From the NCBI RefSeq assembly GCF_017876795.1, contig NZ_JAGIOR010000007.1, positions 1-64,000 on the forward strand: 64,000 bases of DNA, given 5' to 3'. Below the pieces are notes generated by a model that saw only the letters and a list, made by a program, of their open reading frames with translations, was not told the DNA's origin and made no database searches. The stretch is from Rhizobium leguminosarum (lineage in GTDB: Bacteria > Pseudomonadota > Alphaproteobacteria > Rhizobiales > Rhizobiaceae). Position 1 is the stretch's first letter. Each line of letters starts with the position of its first letter. Both the position numbers and the translations under genes were made by a program. This document shows, piece by piece, positions 8,869 to 18,359 of the stretch.

Positions 8869-9145
8869 GCAAGTATCCTTTCCATGTCCGCCTGAAAGGC
8901 ATCGAACAATGCTTCCAGTGTTGTGAATTCTACCGGCTCCTCGATATCGCCGAGATGACGGTGATCGCCTTTGCCTCGCTCGTTATCATACCGCATGACG
9001 CACTCGCCGTTCACGATCAGCGCCAGACGGTATTTGAAATGATGGCTGCTGCCGGGAACAGTTGACGGCACATGCCACAGAACTGTTTCGAAAAAAGCCG
9101 TATCGCTGACGACGGTTCTGGATTTCCGATCAGCACGGCTTCCAT
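8865..9145 (-). pseudogene. TumE-family toxin (DUF6516), frameshifted near the 5' end
   Basis: The conserved body (VLWHVPSTVPGSSHHFKYRL ... RYDNERGKGDHRHLGDIEEP) matches the TumE family, RNase-like toxins of type II toxin-antitoxin systems. The natural start appears to be ATG 9145 (MEAVLI), but the frame changes near 9126; no start codon exists in the body frame between the frame's last stop and that point. An internal ATG at 9071 could give a 68-residue truncated product. Either the toxin is dead or there is a base-call error at this spot. Confidence 0.7.
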
Positions 9146-9348
9146 GTTGTTTTCATTAACATCACCCGTCGTTGTTGTCAAGAACAACAGCGACGGTTGG
9201 ACTTTCGCAGCAAAGCCTGCGACCATGACTTCGAGAGATCGCGAAGGCGCTTCATTCCGTTGATAAGTTGGCAGATTGGCGAGACGGCATTCCCGATCAG
9301 AATAGCCCGTGAGAAGGGCCGGCGCCGGCCCCTCTCCCGAGCCTTGAC

Positions 9349-9588
9349 CTATGCGCGGTTCGAAAAGAGCGGCATGATGCGCTTCTTCGAGAGGCGGTCG
9401 CGCGTCGTGGTGAACATCGAGCCATCCCATTCCCGCCAGGTTTCCCACCCGTTGATGGTGGCGCGTCCGTACCAGACGCGCACCTTGACGGTTGTCTCGT
9501 CGATTTCCTAGACGATCGAAACGGTGAAGCTGCCCCACAGGTTCGACGGGGTATCGTACACCTCGACCTCTTTTTGTCGATCGGCCAT
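9349..9588 (-). pseudogene. Small conserved plasmid protein with an internal amber stop
   Basis: Starts MADRQKEVEVYD behind a strong GGAGGT site and reads 80 codons to a TAG at 9349, but codon 27 is TAG (9508-9510). After it the frame continues sensibly (EIDETTVKVRVWYGRATING ...SKKRIMPLFSNRA). Follows the DUF3846-like gene by 2 bp, so the two form an operon. Function unknown; the family seems to be a plasmid backbone protein. Confidence 0.6.
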
Positions 9589-9590
9589 GT

Positions 9591-10035
9591 TCAGACCTCC
9601 GGGCGGATGATTGTGGGCCGGCTTTGCTGAACCCGAATGGTGAAGCCGGCAATGCGGGTGCCGATGATGCCCGGCTCATCGATATGCTCGAAAGCGGGAT
9701 CGAAGACGGCCCGCGAAATCAGGAACTGGCCCGCGACAAGGTCGATGGAATGCGTCGGCGAAACACTGTCGCCTTCCTCGTTCACCCCCGTCACGAGCAG
9801 GTTCCTCGCATGCGGCGACGGAAAATCCGTCAGTTGCGTAAAGCAGTCGAGGCCGTCGACAAGGCCGTTATCGTCGCAATAGGCGATGTGGTAATCCCCG
9901 ATCCGGACGACATCGATGCACGTGCAATCGATATGGGCATAGATGGGATTTCAAAGTGTCCTGGCGGTTGATCTCCACGCTGCGGCTGGTTCCGGCCTTG
10001 GCGTCGATAAGATAGCCGGTGAGTATGTCTGTCAT
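9591..10035 (-). pseudogene. DUF3846-like protein, single-base frameshift
   Basis: ATG 10035 opens MTDILTGYLIDAKAGTSR...; an extra C near 9952 throws the frame. Removing it gives a continuous product: YAHIDCTCIDVVRIGDYHIAYCDDNGL..., then VTGVNEEGDSVSPTHSIDLVAGQFLISR, which fits DUF3846. That family is common on rhizobial plasmids and has no established function. Good GGAGAT ribosome site. Confidence 0.65.
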
Positions 10036-10115
10036 TGGGATGATCTCCTTCTTCTCGCGAAACGGTTCTGCTCTTGCCCTCGTGGGCAGTAGCTCGGGTT
10101 TTCGGTCTTGCTCAT
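10032..10115 (-). CDS. Possible 27-residue leader ORF
   Basis: Short ORF (MSKTENPSYCPRGQ...) whose stop overlaps the start codon of the DUF3846-like gene as ATGA. Strongly basic, no recognisable family. The overlap suggests coupling but the ORF may be chance. Confidence 0.2.
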   Translation of the reverse strand: MSKTENPSYCPRGQEQNRFARRRRSSQ

Positions 10116-10159
10116 AGGGAGCGGTCCCCACGCGCAAGACCGAGGTTCCAGCCGTTGGC

Positions 10160-10325
10160 TCAATCCCACGGAATGACGGCCATCAGGTCTTCGTCGTCCT
10201 GACCGGGGTAACGGCCCAGGTTGGCATTGAGCCGCCCATGGCCGGTGTTGATGGAAAGGCTGTAATAATCGCCGCCGCTCTGCTTCTTCCTCTGCCACAC
10301 CGCACGGATTTCGACCTGCCGGCCC
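10160..10325 (-). pseudogene. 3' fragment of a DUF736-like gene
   Basis: Reads [20 protein letters not shown] ... [23 protein letters not shown] before a TGA. The shape (W-K-K-x-S-G-x-x-Y-x-S-L, then A-N-L-G-R, acidic turn, A-V-I) resembles the C-terminal half of DUF736-type plasmid proteins. The 5' half is replaced by IS21 sequence. It belongs to the same leftward operon as the DUF3846-like gene. Confidence 0.45.
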
Positions 10326-10344
10326 CTCGGGGACTATCGGCTTT

Positions 10345-10648
10345 TAGCTTTGAGAGCGGTTCTTGAAGCGCCAGGACTCGGGTCTCGACAATCTCGCAGC
10401 GATGGGTCAGGCGGTCGAGAAGTGCCGTCGTCATCTTGGCATCGCCGAACACCGTCGGCCATTCACCGAACGTCAGGTTCGTGGTGACAATTATCGACGC
10501 GCGCTCGTAGAGCCTGCTGATCAGATGGAACAGGAGTTGGCCGCCGGCCAGGGCGAAAGGCAGGTATCCGAGTTCGTCGAGGATGATGAAGTCGAGACGA
10601 TTGAGATAGTCGGCCGTCCGCCTGGCGGCATGACAAGCCTTGCCCGGG
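10345..10648 (-). pseudogene. IS21-family IstB helper ATPase, C-terminal fragment
   Basis: Recognisable segments in order: [14 protein letters not shown] (Walker B region), [43 protein letters not shown]. Walker A and the N-terminal half are missing, and a one-base shift near the end disturbs ESWRFKNRS. It is joined at its 5' side to an IS6 fragment. Confidence 0.8.
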
Positions 10649-10832
10649 ATCCACTTTACCGTGGCCATCGATTTCCTGCAGAAGTGATTGCCCATGCGGT
10701 GTGGCTCTATCTCCGGTTTCCGCTCAGTCTGCGCAGGGTCGAGGATATGCTGGCAGCCCGTGGCGTTAGCGTTTCTCACCAGATCGTGTGGCTTTGGGCG
10801 GAGAGGTTTGGCCGGCATTTCGCCAATGATCG
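10649..10832 (+). pseudogene. IS6-family transposase, 5' fragment
   Basis: [20 protein letters not shown], then [18 protein letters not shown] and [14 protein letters not shown]: the N-terminal HTH region of IS6/IS26-type transposases. The DDE core is missing; the sequence switches to the FAH hydrolase remnant. Opposite strand to the fragments on both sides. Confidence 0.75.
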
Positions 10833-11502
10833 TCATCGTCAGGGTGCCAAGACCCTCGATAGATACAACACAGACATCACCTGCCACCATGGCTCCGACG
10901 CCGGCCGGCGTGCCGGCTGATCAAGTCGCCGGGCTTTAGCGTCATCGACCGGGATAAGATCGAGATAGTTTCGGGAGCAAACCAGATCAATTCGGAGAGA
11001 TCGGCGTCCTGTCTCACCTCGCCATTCACCATGAGGGGAATGGCGCCTTTTGCCGGATGGCCGACCACGCTCGCCTTGTGCACAGGGCGGTCAATGCGGA
11101 ACGGCCGATGCCCTCCGCCAGTCCCAAGGTCGCCCCTGATCGCGTGCTTTCAGCTTAAGGTCGCGGCGGGTCAGGTCATTGCCCACAGGGTAGCCCCAGA
11201 CGTGGGACAGGGCATCGTCCTCCAGTATCTCTCTCCCCGTCTTGCCGATGGCGACCACGAGCTCCGCCGCATATTGAAATTCCCCGTCTCTGGCGGATAG
11301 GCCACGGTTTCGCCGTCCCCAACAACCGCATCGGTGGGCTTAGTGAAGAAGGAGGCGGATCGCAATCCAGATCCTTGGCCATCTCACGGGCATGGGCGGC
11401 GCAATTCCGGCCGACGCAGAAGATACGCCGCACGGGCAGCCGATCAGCGCTATCAGCGACAGCAACTGCAGGGATAGGATGGGGTTTGAAAACATAAGAC
11501 AT
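10833..11502 (-). pseudogene. Fumarylacetoacetate-hydrolase (FAH)-family protein, multiply frameshifted
   Basis: Fragments in successive frames reassemble the family: MSYVFKPHPIPAVAVADSAD...RIFCVGRNCAAHAREM, FFTKPTDAVVGDGETVAYPP, AAELVVAIGKTGREILEDDA...[71 protein letters not shown]. At least four shifts are needed, so it is dead. In a gentisate pathway this position would be fumarylpyruvate hydrolase (maleylpyruvate/fumarylpyruvate to pyruvate plus a C4 acid), which fits the aromatic-CoA genes next to it. Confidence 0.8.
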
Positions 11503-11584
11503 AAAATCACTGTTGCTCTTCACATTCAGATGGGAGATCGCACTGCAGCCGAGCCTTACTAAACCGCGCGGGCCGCAGGCCCGT

Positions 11585-13747
11585 TCAATCCACGGGGACC
11601 GGCAATTTTAACAATAATTGCCGGTCGATCTTGCCTGTTCCGGTCTTCAGCAGTTCGGCGACATACTGAATGATGCGTGGGTATTTGTAGGGCATCAGAG
11701 TCGATTTCACGAAGTCGCGCAGGATGCGGGTTTGCACATCGCCGTGCACTGCGCCATCGCGCAATTTCACCACGGCCCGCAATGTCATACGGCGATCGTC
11801 CAATTCATGCGCGAGGACGGCGCACTCATGCACGTCGGGATGTTCGTTGAGGCAGCGTTCAACCTCCATCGGCCAGACCCATTGCCGGGAGACTTTGATC
11901 AAATCGTCGGTGCGACCCAGAAAGTAATAATAACCATCCCGCTCGACGAAAAGGTCTCCTGTGGCCATCCAGTCTCCACGCATCGTCTCGCTCGTCTTGT
12001 CGGCGCGGTTCCAATAGCAAGGCGCGGAAGAATGACCGCGGATGAGCATTGCGCCCTCCTCGCCCGGTTCGACCGGCTCACCATCCGGTGTGACGAGCCT
12101 GATTTCGTAGCCCGGAACGCGCGCGCCGGCGGCACCGATACGGTGATCGTTGAGTTGGTTGGAAAGATAGATGTGTAAAAGCTCGGTCGAGCCCAGCCCT
12201 TCGGTCGGACCGTGCCCGGTAAGATGTTTCCAGGCATTGTAGACGTCTTCCGAGAGGATTTCGGCCGCCGACATCGATTGCCGCAGCGACGAGAGATCCC
12301 TTGTCTTGGCTGAATTCGCGCGAACTAGAGCAGTGTAGAGGGTCGGCAACCCAAAAAGTACGGTTGGTTTGAACGTTTCGACCATGTCCAGCACGGCCTC
12401 AGGCAACGGCTGCCCGGCCATCAGCAAGGTCGTTGCGCCAATTGAGAAGGGGAAAGTAAACGAGTTCCCGAACCCGTAGGCGAAATATATCTTCGGCGCC
12501 GAAAAACAGATATCTTCTTCTTTCAGTTTAAGGATATGCTTACCGAACGACGCTTGAGTATAGGCCATATCATGATGGAGATGGACAATGCCCTTCGGAC
12601 GGCCCGTAGAGCCTGAGGAATACATCCAGAAGGCCATATCGTCCGGACCCGTATCGACGCAGCCCAATTCATCCGGTTGGCCGCTCAGAAAGGTAGCCGC
12701 GGGAATCCTCTCTGTGCCGTCAGCCACTCCGTTGTCAGTCACCACCAGAGCGACAGCTGTCCCATCGAGAACCTCCGCCCCGAATTTGTCCGCCAACGCC
12801 GCCTCGCAGAGCGCGATGCGAGCTCCGGTGTCCTTAAGGTAAAAGTTAAGCGTGTCGGGCGTCGTCAGAATGTTCAAAAGAACCGGGACAAGACCTGCCC
12901 GCACGGCCCCAAAGAAAGCTGCCGGACAGGCGGGCGTGTCATCGAGGAAGAAGGGGATGCGCTCCCCACGCTGCAGACCAGCGGCGATGAAGGCATTCCC
13001 CCAGCGCGAGGCCTCGGCCACAAGCTCCGCATAAGTCAGCGACCCCAGGGGACCGATCACAGCGAGCTTGTCGGGATTGCGGGCGAGATTGTCCCACAGA
13101 ATAGACGAGCAGTTCGGATGTGCTGTCTTATCGAAGCCGATTTCGACCGCTCCCGGAGCGTCGTCGCCAACCGGGTCGCTGATCTTCCGCCTCTCATTCG
13201 CCTTCGATGCGTCATAGCGGGCCATGAATTGCGGCGTAATTTTGCGCAGTCGGTCCATGTCCACCCGGCCCGAACGTGTCATGTGCGGCGCAAATTCTGA
13301 TCCAAGGGACCGTCGCACGAGGGAATTCACCCCGTCCGCGCCGACGATCAGATCCGCTTTGAGTTCGTCGAGCGACTCCATGATGTGGGAAAAGCGAAAC
13401 TCGACACCAAGCGCTCTTGCTCGCTTACGCAGGATCTCGATCAGTTCCAGACGACCAATAGCGGAAAAACCGACCCCGTCTAAGACAACACTGCCCTTGG
13501 GCAGGTTGAGGGTCATGTTCTGCCAGCGCTCCATATGCGGCGTCACAACGCTATGCGTTTCTGGATCGTCCGCCTTCAGGAAATCCAGCGCCTGATCTGA
13601 AAAAACAACACCGAAACCGAAAGTCGCTCCCTGCGGATTTTGTTCGCTGATCCGAACCCTGACATGCGGCAGCAGACGCCGCAATAGAATTCCAGTGTAG
13701 AGCCCAGCAGGTCCACCACCAAGGATCTCGATCGTTGAAAGTCCCAT
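11585..13747 (-). CDS. Fusion of truncated FAD monooxygenase and aryl-CoA ligase
   Basis: 720 residues from ATG 13747, preceded by GGGAGGAG at 6 nt. Residues about 1-155 are the start of a flavoprotein monooxygenase: IEILGGGPAGLYTGILL (FAD GxGxxG), FGFGVVFSDQAL, LIVGADGVNSLVR (GD motif), like salicylyl-CoA 5-hydroxylase, but about half that domain is missing. After a linker of about 60 residues comes a complete benzoate-CoA-ligase-type adenylate-forming enzyme: YSSGSTGRPKGIVH (P-loop), STELLHIYLSN, GRTDDLIKVSRQWVWP and KTGTGKIDRQLL with the catalytic lysine. SRQWV has Arg where relatives usually have Gly. The ligase half may work; the monooxygenase half probably cannot. Confidence 0.75.
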   Translation of the reverse strand: MGLSTIEILGGGPAGLYTGILLRRLLPHVRVRISEQNPQGATFGFGVVFSDQALDFLKADDPETHSVVTPHMERWQNMTLNLPKGSVVLDGVGFSAIGRLELIEILRKRARALGVEFRFSHIMESLDELKADLIVGADGVNSLVRRSLGSEFAPHMTRSGRVDMDRLRKITPQFMARYDASKANERRKISDPVGDDAPGAVEIGFDKTAHPNCSSILWDNLARNPDKLAVIGPLGSLTYAELVAEASRWGNAFIAAGLQRGERIPFFLDDTPACPAAFFGAVRAGLVPVLLNILTTPDTLNFYLKDTGARIALCEAALADKFGAEVLDGTAVALVVTDNGVADGTERIPAATFLSGQPDELGCVDTGPDDMAFWMYSSGSTGRPKGIVHLHHDMAYTQASFGKHILKLKEEDICFSAPKIYFAYGFGNSFTFPFSIGATTLLMAGQPLPEAVLDMVETFKPTVLFGLPTLYTALVRANSAKTRDLSSLRQSMSAAEILSEDVYNAWKHLTGHGPTEGLGSTELLHIYLSNQLNDHRIGAAGARVPGYEIRLVTPDGEPVEPGEEGAMLIRGHSSAPCYWNRADKTSETMRGDWMATGDLFVERDGYYYFLGRTDDLIKVSRQWVWPMEVERCLNEHPDVHECAVLAHELDDRRMTLRAVVKLRDGAVHGDVQTRILRDFVKSTLMPYKYPRIIQYVAELLKTGTGKIDRQLLLKLPVPVD

Positions 13748-13821
13748 ATTTCTCCTCCCAGGGGGCTTTGACAATGTGAGGCAGAGCATAGTACGTGTTC
13801 AAAACGATGAACCAAGCTAAT

Positions 13822-13945
13822 ATGTCCCAGAAGGTCACATTTGGGTACTGCGACCCAGCCGGAATCGTGTTTTGTCCCAGTTACTTCGCGTGGTTCGATC
13901 GCACTTTTCACAGCTGGTTGCAGCCGCACGGAGGACATGGCGCCT
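13822..13945 (+). pseudogene. 4-hydroxybenzoyl-CoA-thioesterase-like protein, 5' stub
   Basis: Starts MSQKVTFGYCDPAGIVFCPSYF...WFDRTFHSWL, the first strand and active-site helix of a hotdog thioesterase with the catalytic Asp in CDPAGIV. Similarity ends after about 40 residues. Divergent from the monooxygenase-ligase fusion. In salicylyl-CoA/gentisyl-CoA pathways a thioesterase releases gentisate from gentisyl-CoA, which fits this neighbourhood; that role is inference. Confidence 0.7.
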
Positions 13946-14580
13946 TTGCCACGCGATTGGGTGTTCGCACGCGGACCCGCGATCGGAGAAAGTAGCGCCC
14001 TGAGGACCGTCCAATAACTTCCCAATACGTGATTTGCACAATATGCGCATGTCACTATTGCGGCCCCCGCCGGCTTGCAGTTACCCACATCTGAGTGATC
14101 GGAAGACGGGGAGATCGAAAGCAGAGAACGTCTCGGTACTGTAATTCGGAGCACTTCTACTTGCCCCTGACGGCTTGAGGATGCATGGTTGCTTAGAGAG
14201 AGGTGCAGATGGAGCGGCGGATCCGCCACGTTGGCCCTCTCATCGCCGGTGACAACGCCTCCCCGACGATCATAAGCGGCTCCTGGTGGAGTTCGTACCT
14301 ATGGCACCGGCAGCGTCAGGCTGATCTATGGGGACGGGACTAACGCAACTTAAACGGCTGAAAAGCGTGCTTTGCCAGCCCATCCAACTCGATATTCAAG
14401 ACGCCGACATGACGGCACAGCAAGCCGGCCCTCTCAAGCTCTATGATCGTCAAGACGGCCGGCAGCACCCCGCAGGGTGCTGTTGGATTTGCCAATCAGC
14501 TCGAACTTCGGAATGACCGGGCGCGACGCGCGCGCCTGGGGCATTTTGTAACGAGGATATGACGACCCGCGTGATCCTTG
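13946..14580. other. Intergenic, no supported gene
   Basis: 635 bp between the thioesterase stub and the chemoreceptor gene. ORFs on both strands are short and unrecognisable. Probably debris downstream of the truncation. Confidence 0.35.
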
Positions 14581-16776
14581 TTAGCTGGCCATGGCGTAGC
14601 GATCGTACGGGTCTTGGCTCCGCGTGATTTCTTCACCCACCCGGAAGCGACCGATCATTGCAGCGAGGTTTTCAGTTTCCTGCGAGAGGCTCTGGGCGGC
14701 GGCTGTTGTTTCTTCCACCATGGCTGCGTTCTGCTGGGTAACCTTGTCCATTTGGTCCGCGGCAGACGAAACCTCCCGCAGGCTGACGGCTTGCTCGCGT
14801 GCGTTCGAGGCAATGTGGTTGATGGTATGGCTCATGCCTAGAACCTGCTCCACGATCTTGCCGAGCGACGAACCCGTTTCCTCGACCAGCTGAACACCAG
14901 CCTCCACCTGCGTGGACGACATGGAGATTAACCGCTTGATTTCCTTAGCAGCTTGAGCTGAGCGCTGCGCCAATTCCCGGACTTCCTGTGCAACGACAGC
15001 GAAGCCCTTGCCGGCTTCGCCTGCGCGCGCCGCTTCCACACCGGCATTCAGTGCAAGAAGGTTGGTCTGGAAGGCAATCTCATCGATGACACTGATGATA
15101 TTGCCGATCTTGCTTGAAGAGCCCTGGATTTCAGTCATCGCCGCAATCGCGCGCGCCACAACTTCACCACCCTTCTCGGCATTGGTGCGAGCAATATTGA
15201 CCGTCTTCTGTGCATTCGATGCACCGTCCGCGGTTTCGTTCACGCCGCGGGTCACCTCACCCAGTGCTGCGACGGTTTCCTCGAGAGAAGCGGCTTGCTG
15301 CTCGGTACGATGCGCGAGATCGTTCGATGCGGCGGAGATTTCACCGAGGCCGGAACGAATATTGTAAACTGCCCGTACGACGTTGCTGACCGTTTCTTCT
15401 AGCGCGGAGACGGAAACGTTGAAGTTCTGTCGGATTGCGTCGAACTCAGGTGCCACGCGCTCGTTCATGCGCACGGTCAAATCACCGGCGGCGAGACCGT
15501 TGAACCGGCTCTGCACGAGTTCAACGAAGTGACGCAGGTCTCCCGCCTTGGCGTCGTCGAGATCGCTCTGACGCTTTCGGTCCGTCTCGATCTGCTGCTG
15601 AAGCTGCTCCTGCTCGGCCTGCATTTCGTCACCACGGGCCAGCGCAAAGCGGAACTTCTCAAGTGCCTCCGTTAAGCTGCCAAGTTCGTCGGTTTTGCCG
15701 GTCTGGATGATCTGGTCCTTGTAGTTGCCGCCCGCCATCTGGCGAACTGCACCGAGAACCGCCGTCAGCGGCTTCTTGATCAGCATTTGGCTCGCCAGCA
15801 GAATCACGCTGAGCGTCACAGCAAGGATAAGTGCGCCCCCCAGCAAGGTATTGTAAACCTGCTGCCAGACCGGTGCGGAGAAGACCGCTGCCGGAACATC
15901 GAGAACAGTTGCCCAGGTAGTGCTCATACCAGATGCGGTGAATGGATAGATCAGACGCACTGAACCATTCGGCAGTCCGGTTACGACTCGCATCTTGCCA
16001 TCCGCGAGCGATTGCTTGACGTCCGCCGCACCGACATCGGCATAATCCTTCATCAGATTATCCTTGTTCGGATGCGTCAGCCACTTGCCGTTACTGGCCA
16101 GCAGCATGACGCTACCGCCTTCGAAAGGCTTCATCTGCGCGAGACTGGCGGTGAGGTCGTCCAGCTTGATGTCCACGCCCGCCATGCCGATCACCGTGCC
16201 GTCCAGCTTGACCGGAACGGAAACAGAGGTCACGAGCTTCTTCATGTTGGTCAGGTAAGGCGACGTGATGATGGGTTTGCCGCTCTTCAACACAACGCGG
16301 TAATATTCGTCTTCGGGCTTGATGGTCCAGGTCGAAAATTCCATCTGCCCATTGTCGCCCTTGGTCCAGTACGGGGTGAAGATGCCTTCCTTGTTCAAGC
16401 CTTCCGTGCCGAGCGTAGGTTTAGGGCTCGTGCTGTCGATCAGTTCGCACATCCATGCACCGAAGACGTTCGGATACTGCGGCGCAACGGATTTGAGCAT
16501 GGCAATGATGTCTGCGCGACTGCGCGAGCCGTCGCCGATAATGCCTGTCAGCGTGGCGGCAAGCGTCGCTCCTGCCGAGGTTGCTTCAGAGATATCTGTG
16601 GCAACGTGCTGGCTGACGACACTCGCTTTCTCGGTGGCGAGAGCCATGACATCACGCTCCGTCGTCGATTTAACGGTAACCACGTTGAGCGCCGTGTAAA
16701 CGATGATGATACCCGTTATTGCGATTCCCGTCGCAAGAACGAGTTTTCGCGAAACGGTACTGAACAATTGTTTCAT
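14581..16776 (-). CDS. Methyl-accepting chemotaxis protein (dCache sensor)
   Basis: 731 residues from ATG 16776 ([11 protein letters not shown]), chosen over ATG 16803 because AAGGGG lies 9 nt upstream. Membrane segment about 8-30, a periplasmic sensor of about 280 residues with the dCache look ([51 protein letters not shown]), second membrane segment about 312-336, HAMP domains, then the signalling coiled coil with the conserved hairpin tip [20 protein letters not shown]. No C-terminal CheR-tethering pentapeptide is obvious. dCache receptors usually bind amino or carboxylic acids. Transmits ligand binding to CheA/CheW. Confidence 0.95.
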   Translation of the reverse strand: MKQLFSTVSRKLVLATGIAITGIIIVYTALNVVTVKSTTERDVMALATEKASVVSQHVATDISEATSAGATLAATLTGIIGDGSRSRADIIAMLKSVAPQYPNVFGAWMCELIDSTSPKPTLGTEGLNKEGIFTPYWTKGDNGQMEFSTWTIKPEDEYYRVVLKSGKPIITSPYLTNMKKLVTSVSVPVKLDGTVIGMAGVDIKLDDLTASLAQMKPFEGGSVMLLASNGKWLTHPNKDNLMKDYADVGAADVKQSLADGKMRVVTGLPNGSVRLIYPFTASGMSTTWATVLDVPAAVFSAPVWQQVYNTLLGGALILAVTLSVILLASQMLIKKPLTAVLGAVRQMAGGNYKDQIIQTGKTDELGSLTEALEKFRFALARGDEMQAEQEQLQQQIETDRKRQSDLDDAKAGDLRHFVELVQSRFNGLAAGDLTVRMNERVAPEFDAIRQNFNVSVSALEETVSNVVRAVYNIRSGLGEISAASNDLAHRTEQQAASLEETVAALGEVTRGVNETADGASNAQKTVNIARTNAEKGGEVVARAIAAMTEIQGSSSKIGNIISVIDEIAFQTNLLALNAGVEAARAGEAGKGFAVVAQEVRELAQRSAQAAKEIKRLISMSSTQVEAGVQLVEETGSSLGKIVEQVLGMSHTINHIASNAREQAVSLREVSSAADQMDKVTQQNAAMVEETTAAAQSLSQETENLAAMIGRFRVGEEITRSQDPYDRYAMAS

Positions 16777-17158
16777 TTGCGCAACCCCTTGTTTGGACGA
16801 CATTATCCGTTAGACTTATAAATAATCTGCGAACGAGAACTTCACGCAGCTGCTTTTTATCGTGGTGAGGCTTGCGATCCTTAGAACGACACGTTTCCAG
16901 GAAACACTGTCATGACATCAATTTGAGGCTCCGCCGACCGGCGGGAGTGAGGGTGTCCTTGTGCGCGACGTTGGGGTGTGCAAAGGCCCGCATGCCTTTA
17001 ATCGAACGCCGATGATATGCCTCAAGGTCGATCTTTGATTGCTCGAAAGGCACTGAAAAGTAAGCCGAGGATCGATCAAAATGTGCTGGACCGTCAGATC
17101 ACGCACTGAACTCCTTCGAGCGCCTCCGCTTTGCGGCATACGCAAATGTCGACCAATG
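16777..17158. other. Intergenic, no supported gene
   Basis: 382 bp holding the promoter region of the chemoreceptor (leftward) and the tail region of the gabD fragment. No convincing ORF or terminator. Confidence 0.35.
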
Positions 17159-18359
17159 TCAGCCAATGCCACCCAAACATACATACTTGAGCTCGGTATA
17201 TTCGTCCAACCCGTGCCTGGAGCCTTCGCGGCCGAGACCCGACATTTTCATGCCACCGAACGGCGCCTCGGCTGTGGAGACGAGACCGGTATTGACGCCG
17301 ACCATCCCATATTCGAGTGCTTCGGCGACGCGGAAGACCCGCGACAGATCGCGCGCGTAGAAATAGGAGGCAAGCCCGAATTCGGTGTCGTTTGCCTGTT
17401 CGATGACATCTCGCTCGTCGCGGAAACGAAAGAGCGGCGCAAGAGGCCCGAAAGTCTCCTCGCGGGCGACCTGCATGCCGGCCGCGACGTCGCGCAGAAT
17501 GGTCGGTTCGAAAAAGAGGCCGCCAAGTGCATGGCGCTTGCCGCCTGAAACGATCCCAGCACCTTTTGCGGTGGCGTCGCCGATATGGGCTTCGATCTTG
17601 GCAACGGCGTTTTCGTCGATGAGCGGGCCAAGCACGACATCACTGTCGAGGCCATTGCCGACCTTCAGGGCCGCAACGGCGGTTGCGAGCTTGGCGGCAA
17701 AGGCCTCATAGACACCGTCCTGGACATAGAGCCGGTTGGCGCAGACGCAGGTCTGGCCATTGTTGCGGAATTTGGCGATGATCGCGCCTTCGACCGCAGC
17801 GTCGAGGTCGCCATCATCGAAGACGATGAAGGGTGCATTGCCGCCCAGCTCGAGGCCAAGCTTTTTGATCGTCGGCGCGCATTGCCGATACAGCAGCTCG
17901 CCCGTCCGGGTGGAACCGGTGAAGGTCAGGACCCGGATGTCACGGCTTGCCGTCAGCGTCCCGCCGATCGCGGCAGCGTCACCAGTGACGATGTTGAGCA
18001 GGCCAGGCGGCAAGCCGGCGCGCTCTGCAAGAATGGCGATGGCGATCGCCGAGAACGGCGTTTGCGGCGCCGGCTTGAGAACGACGGCGCAGCCGGCGGC
18101 GAGTGCCGGGCCGACCTTGCGGGTGATCATCGCGTTCGGGAAATTCCAAGGCGTGATCGCCGCCACGACGCCGGCAGGCTGGCGCAGGACGAGGATGCGC
18201 TTGTCCGATTGATGCCCCGGTATGGTCTCGCCGTTGATGCGTCTTGCCTCTTCGGCGAACCATTCGATGAAGCTTGCGCCATAAGTGATCTCTCCCTTGG
18301 CCTCAGTAAGCGGTTTTCCCTGCTCCAGCGTCAGGATCATCGCCAGATCGTCGCGGTTT
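17159..18359 (-). pseudogene. gabD: Succinate-semialdehyde dehydrogenase, 5' end removed by an IS
   Basis: An aldehyde dehydrogenase reading frame runs without stop from the edge of the IS903-group element ([18 protein letters not shown]) to its natural end. It has the NAD(P)-site and active-site motifs [40 protein letters not shown] (general base Glu) and [12 protein letters not shown] (nucleophile Cys), and ends [16 protein letters not shown]. About 90 N-terminal residues of the usual 480-490 are missing, together with the promoter. An internal ATG at 18340 would give 393 residues. GabD oxidises succinate semialdehyde to succinate in GABA use. Truncation point is exactly the IS end. Confidence 0.88.

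Noticed and set aside
9017..9679. 220-codon minus-strand frame across tumE and the amber-containing gene
   Set aside because: Runs through three genes in the wrong frame; only the MEAVLI part coincides with the true tumE start.
16012..16821. 269-codon open frame opposite the chemoreceptor
   Set aside because: Shadow of a well-defined chemoreceptor gene.
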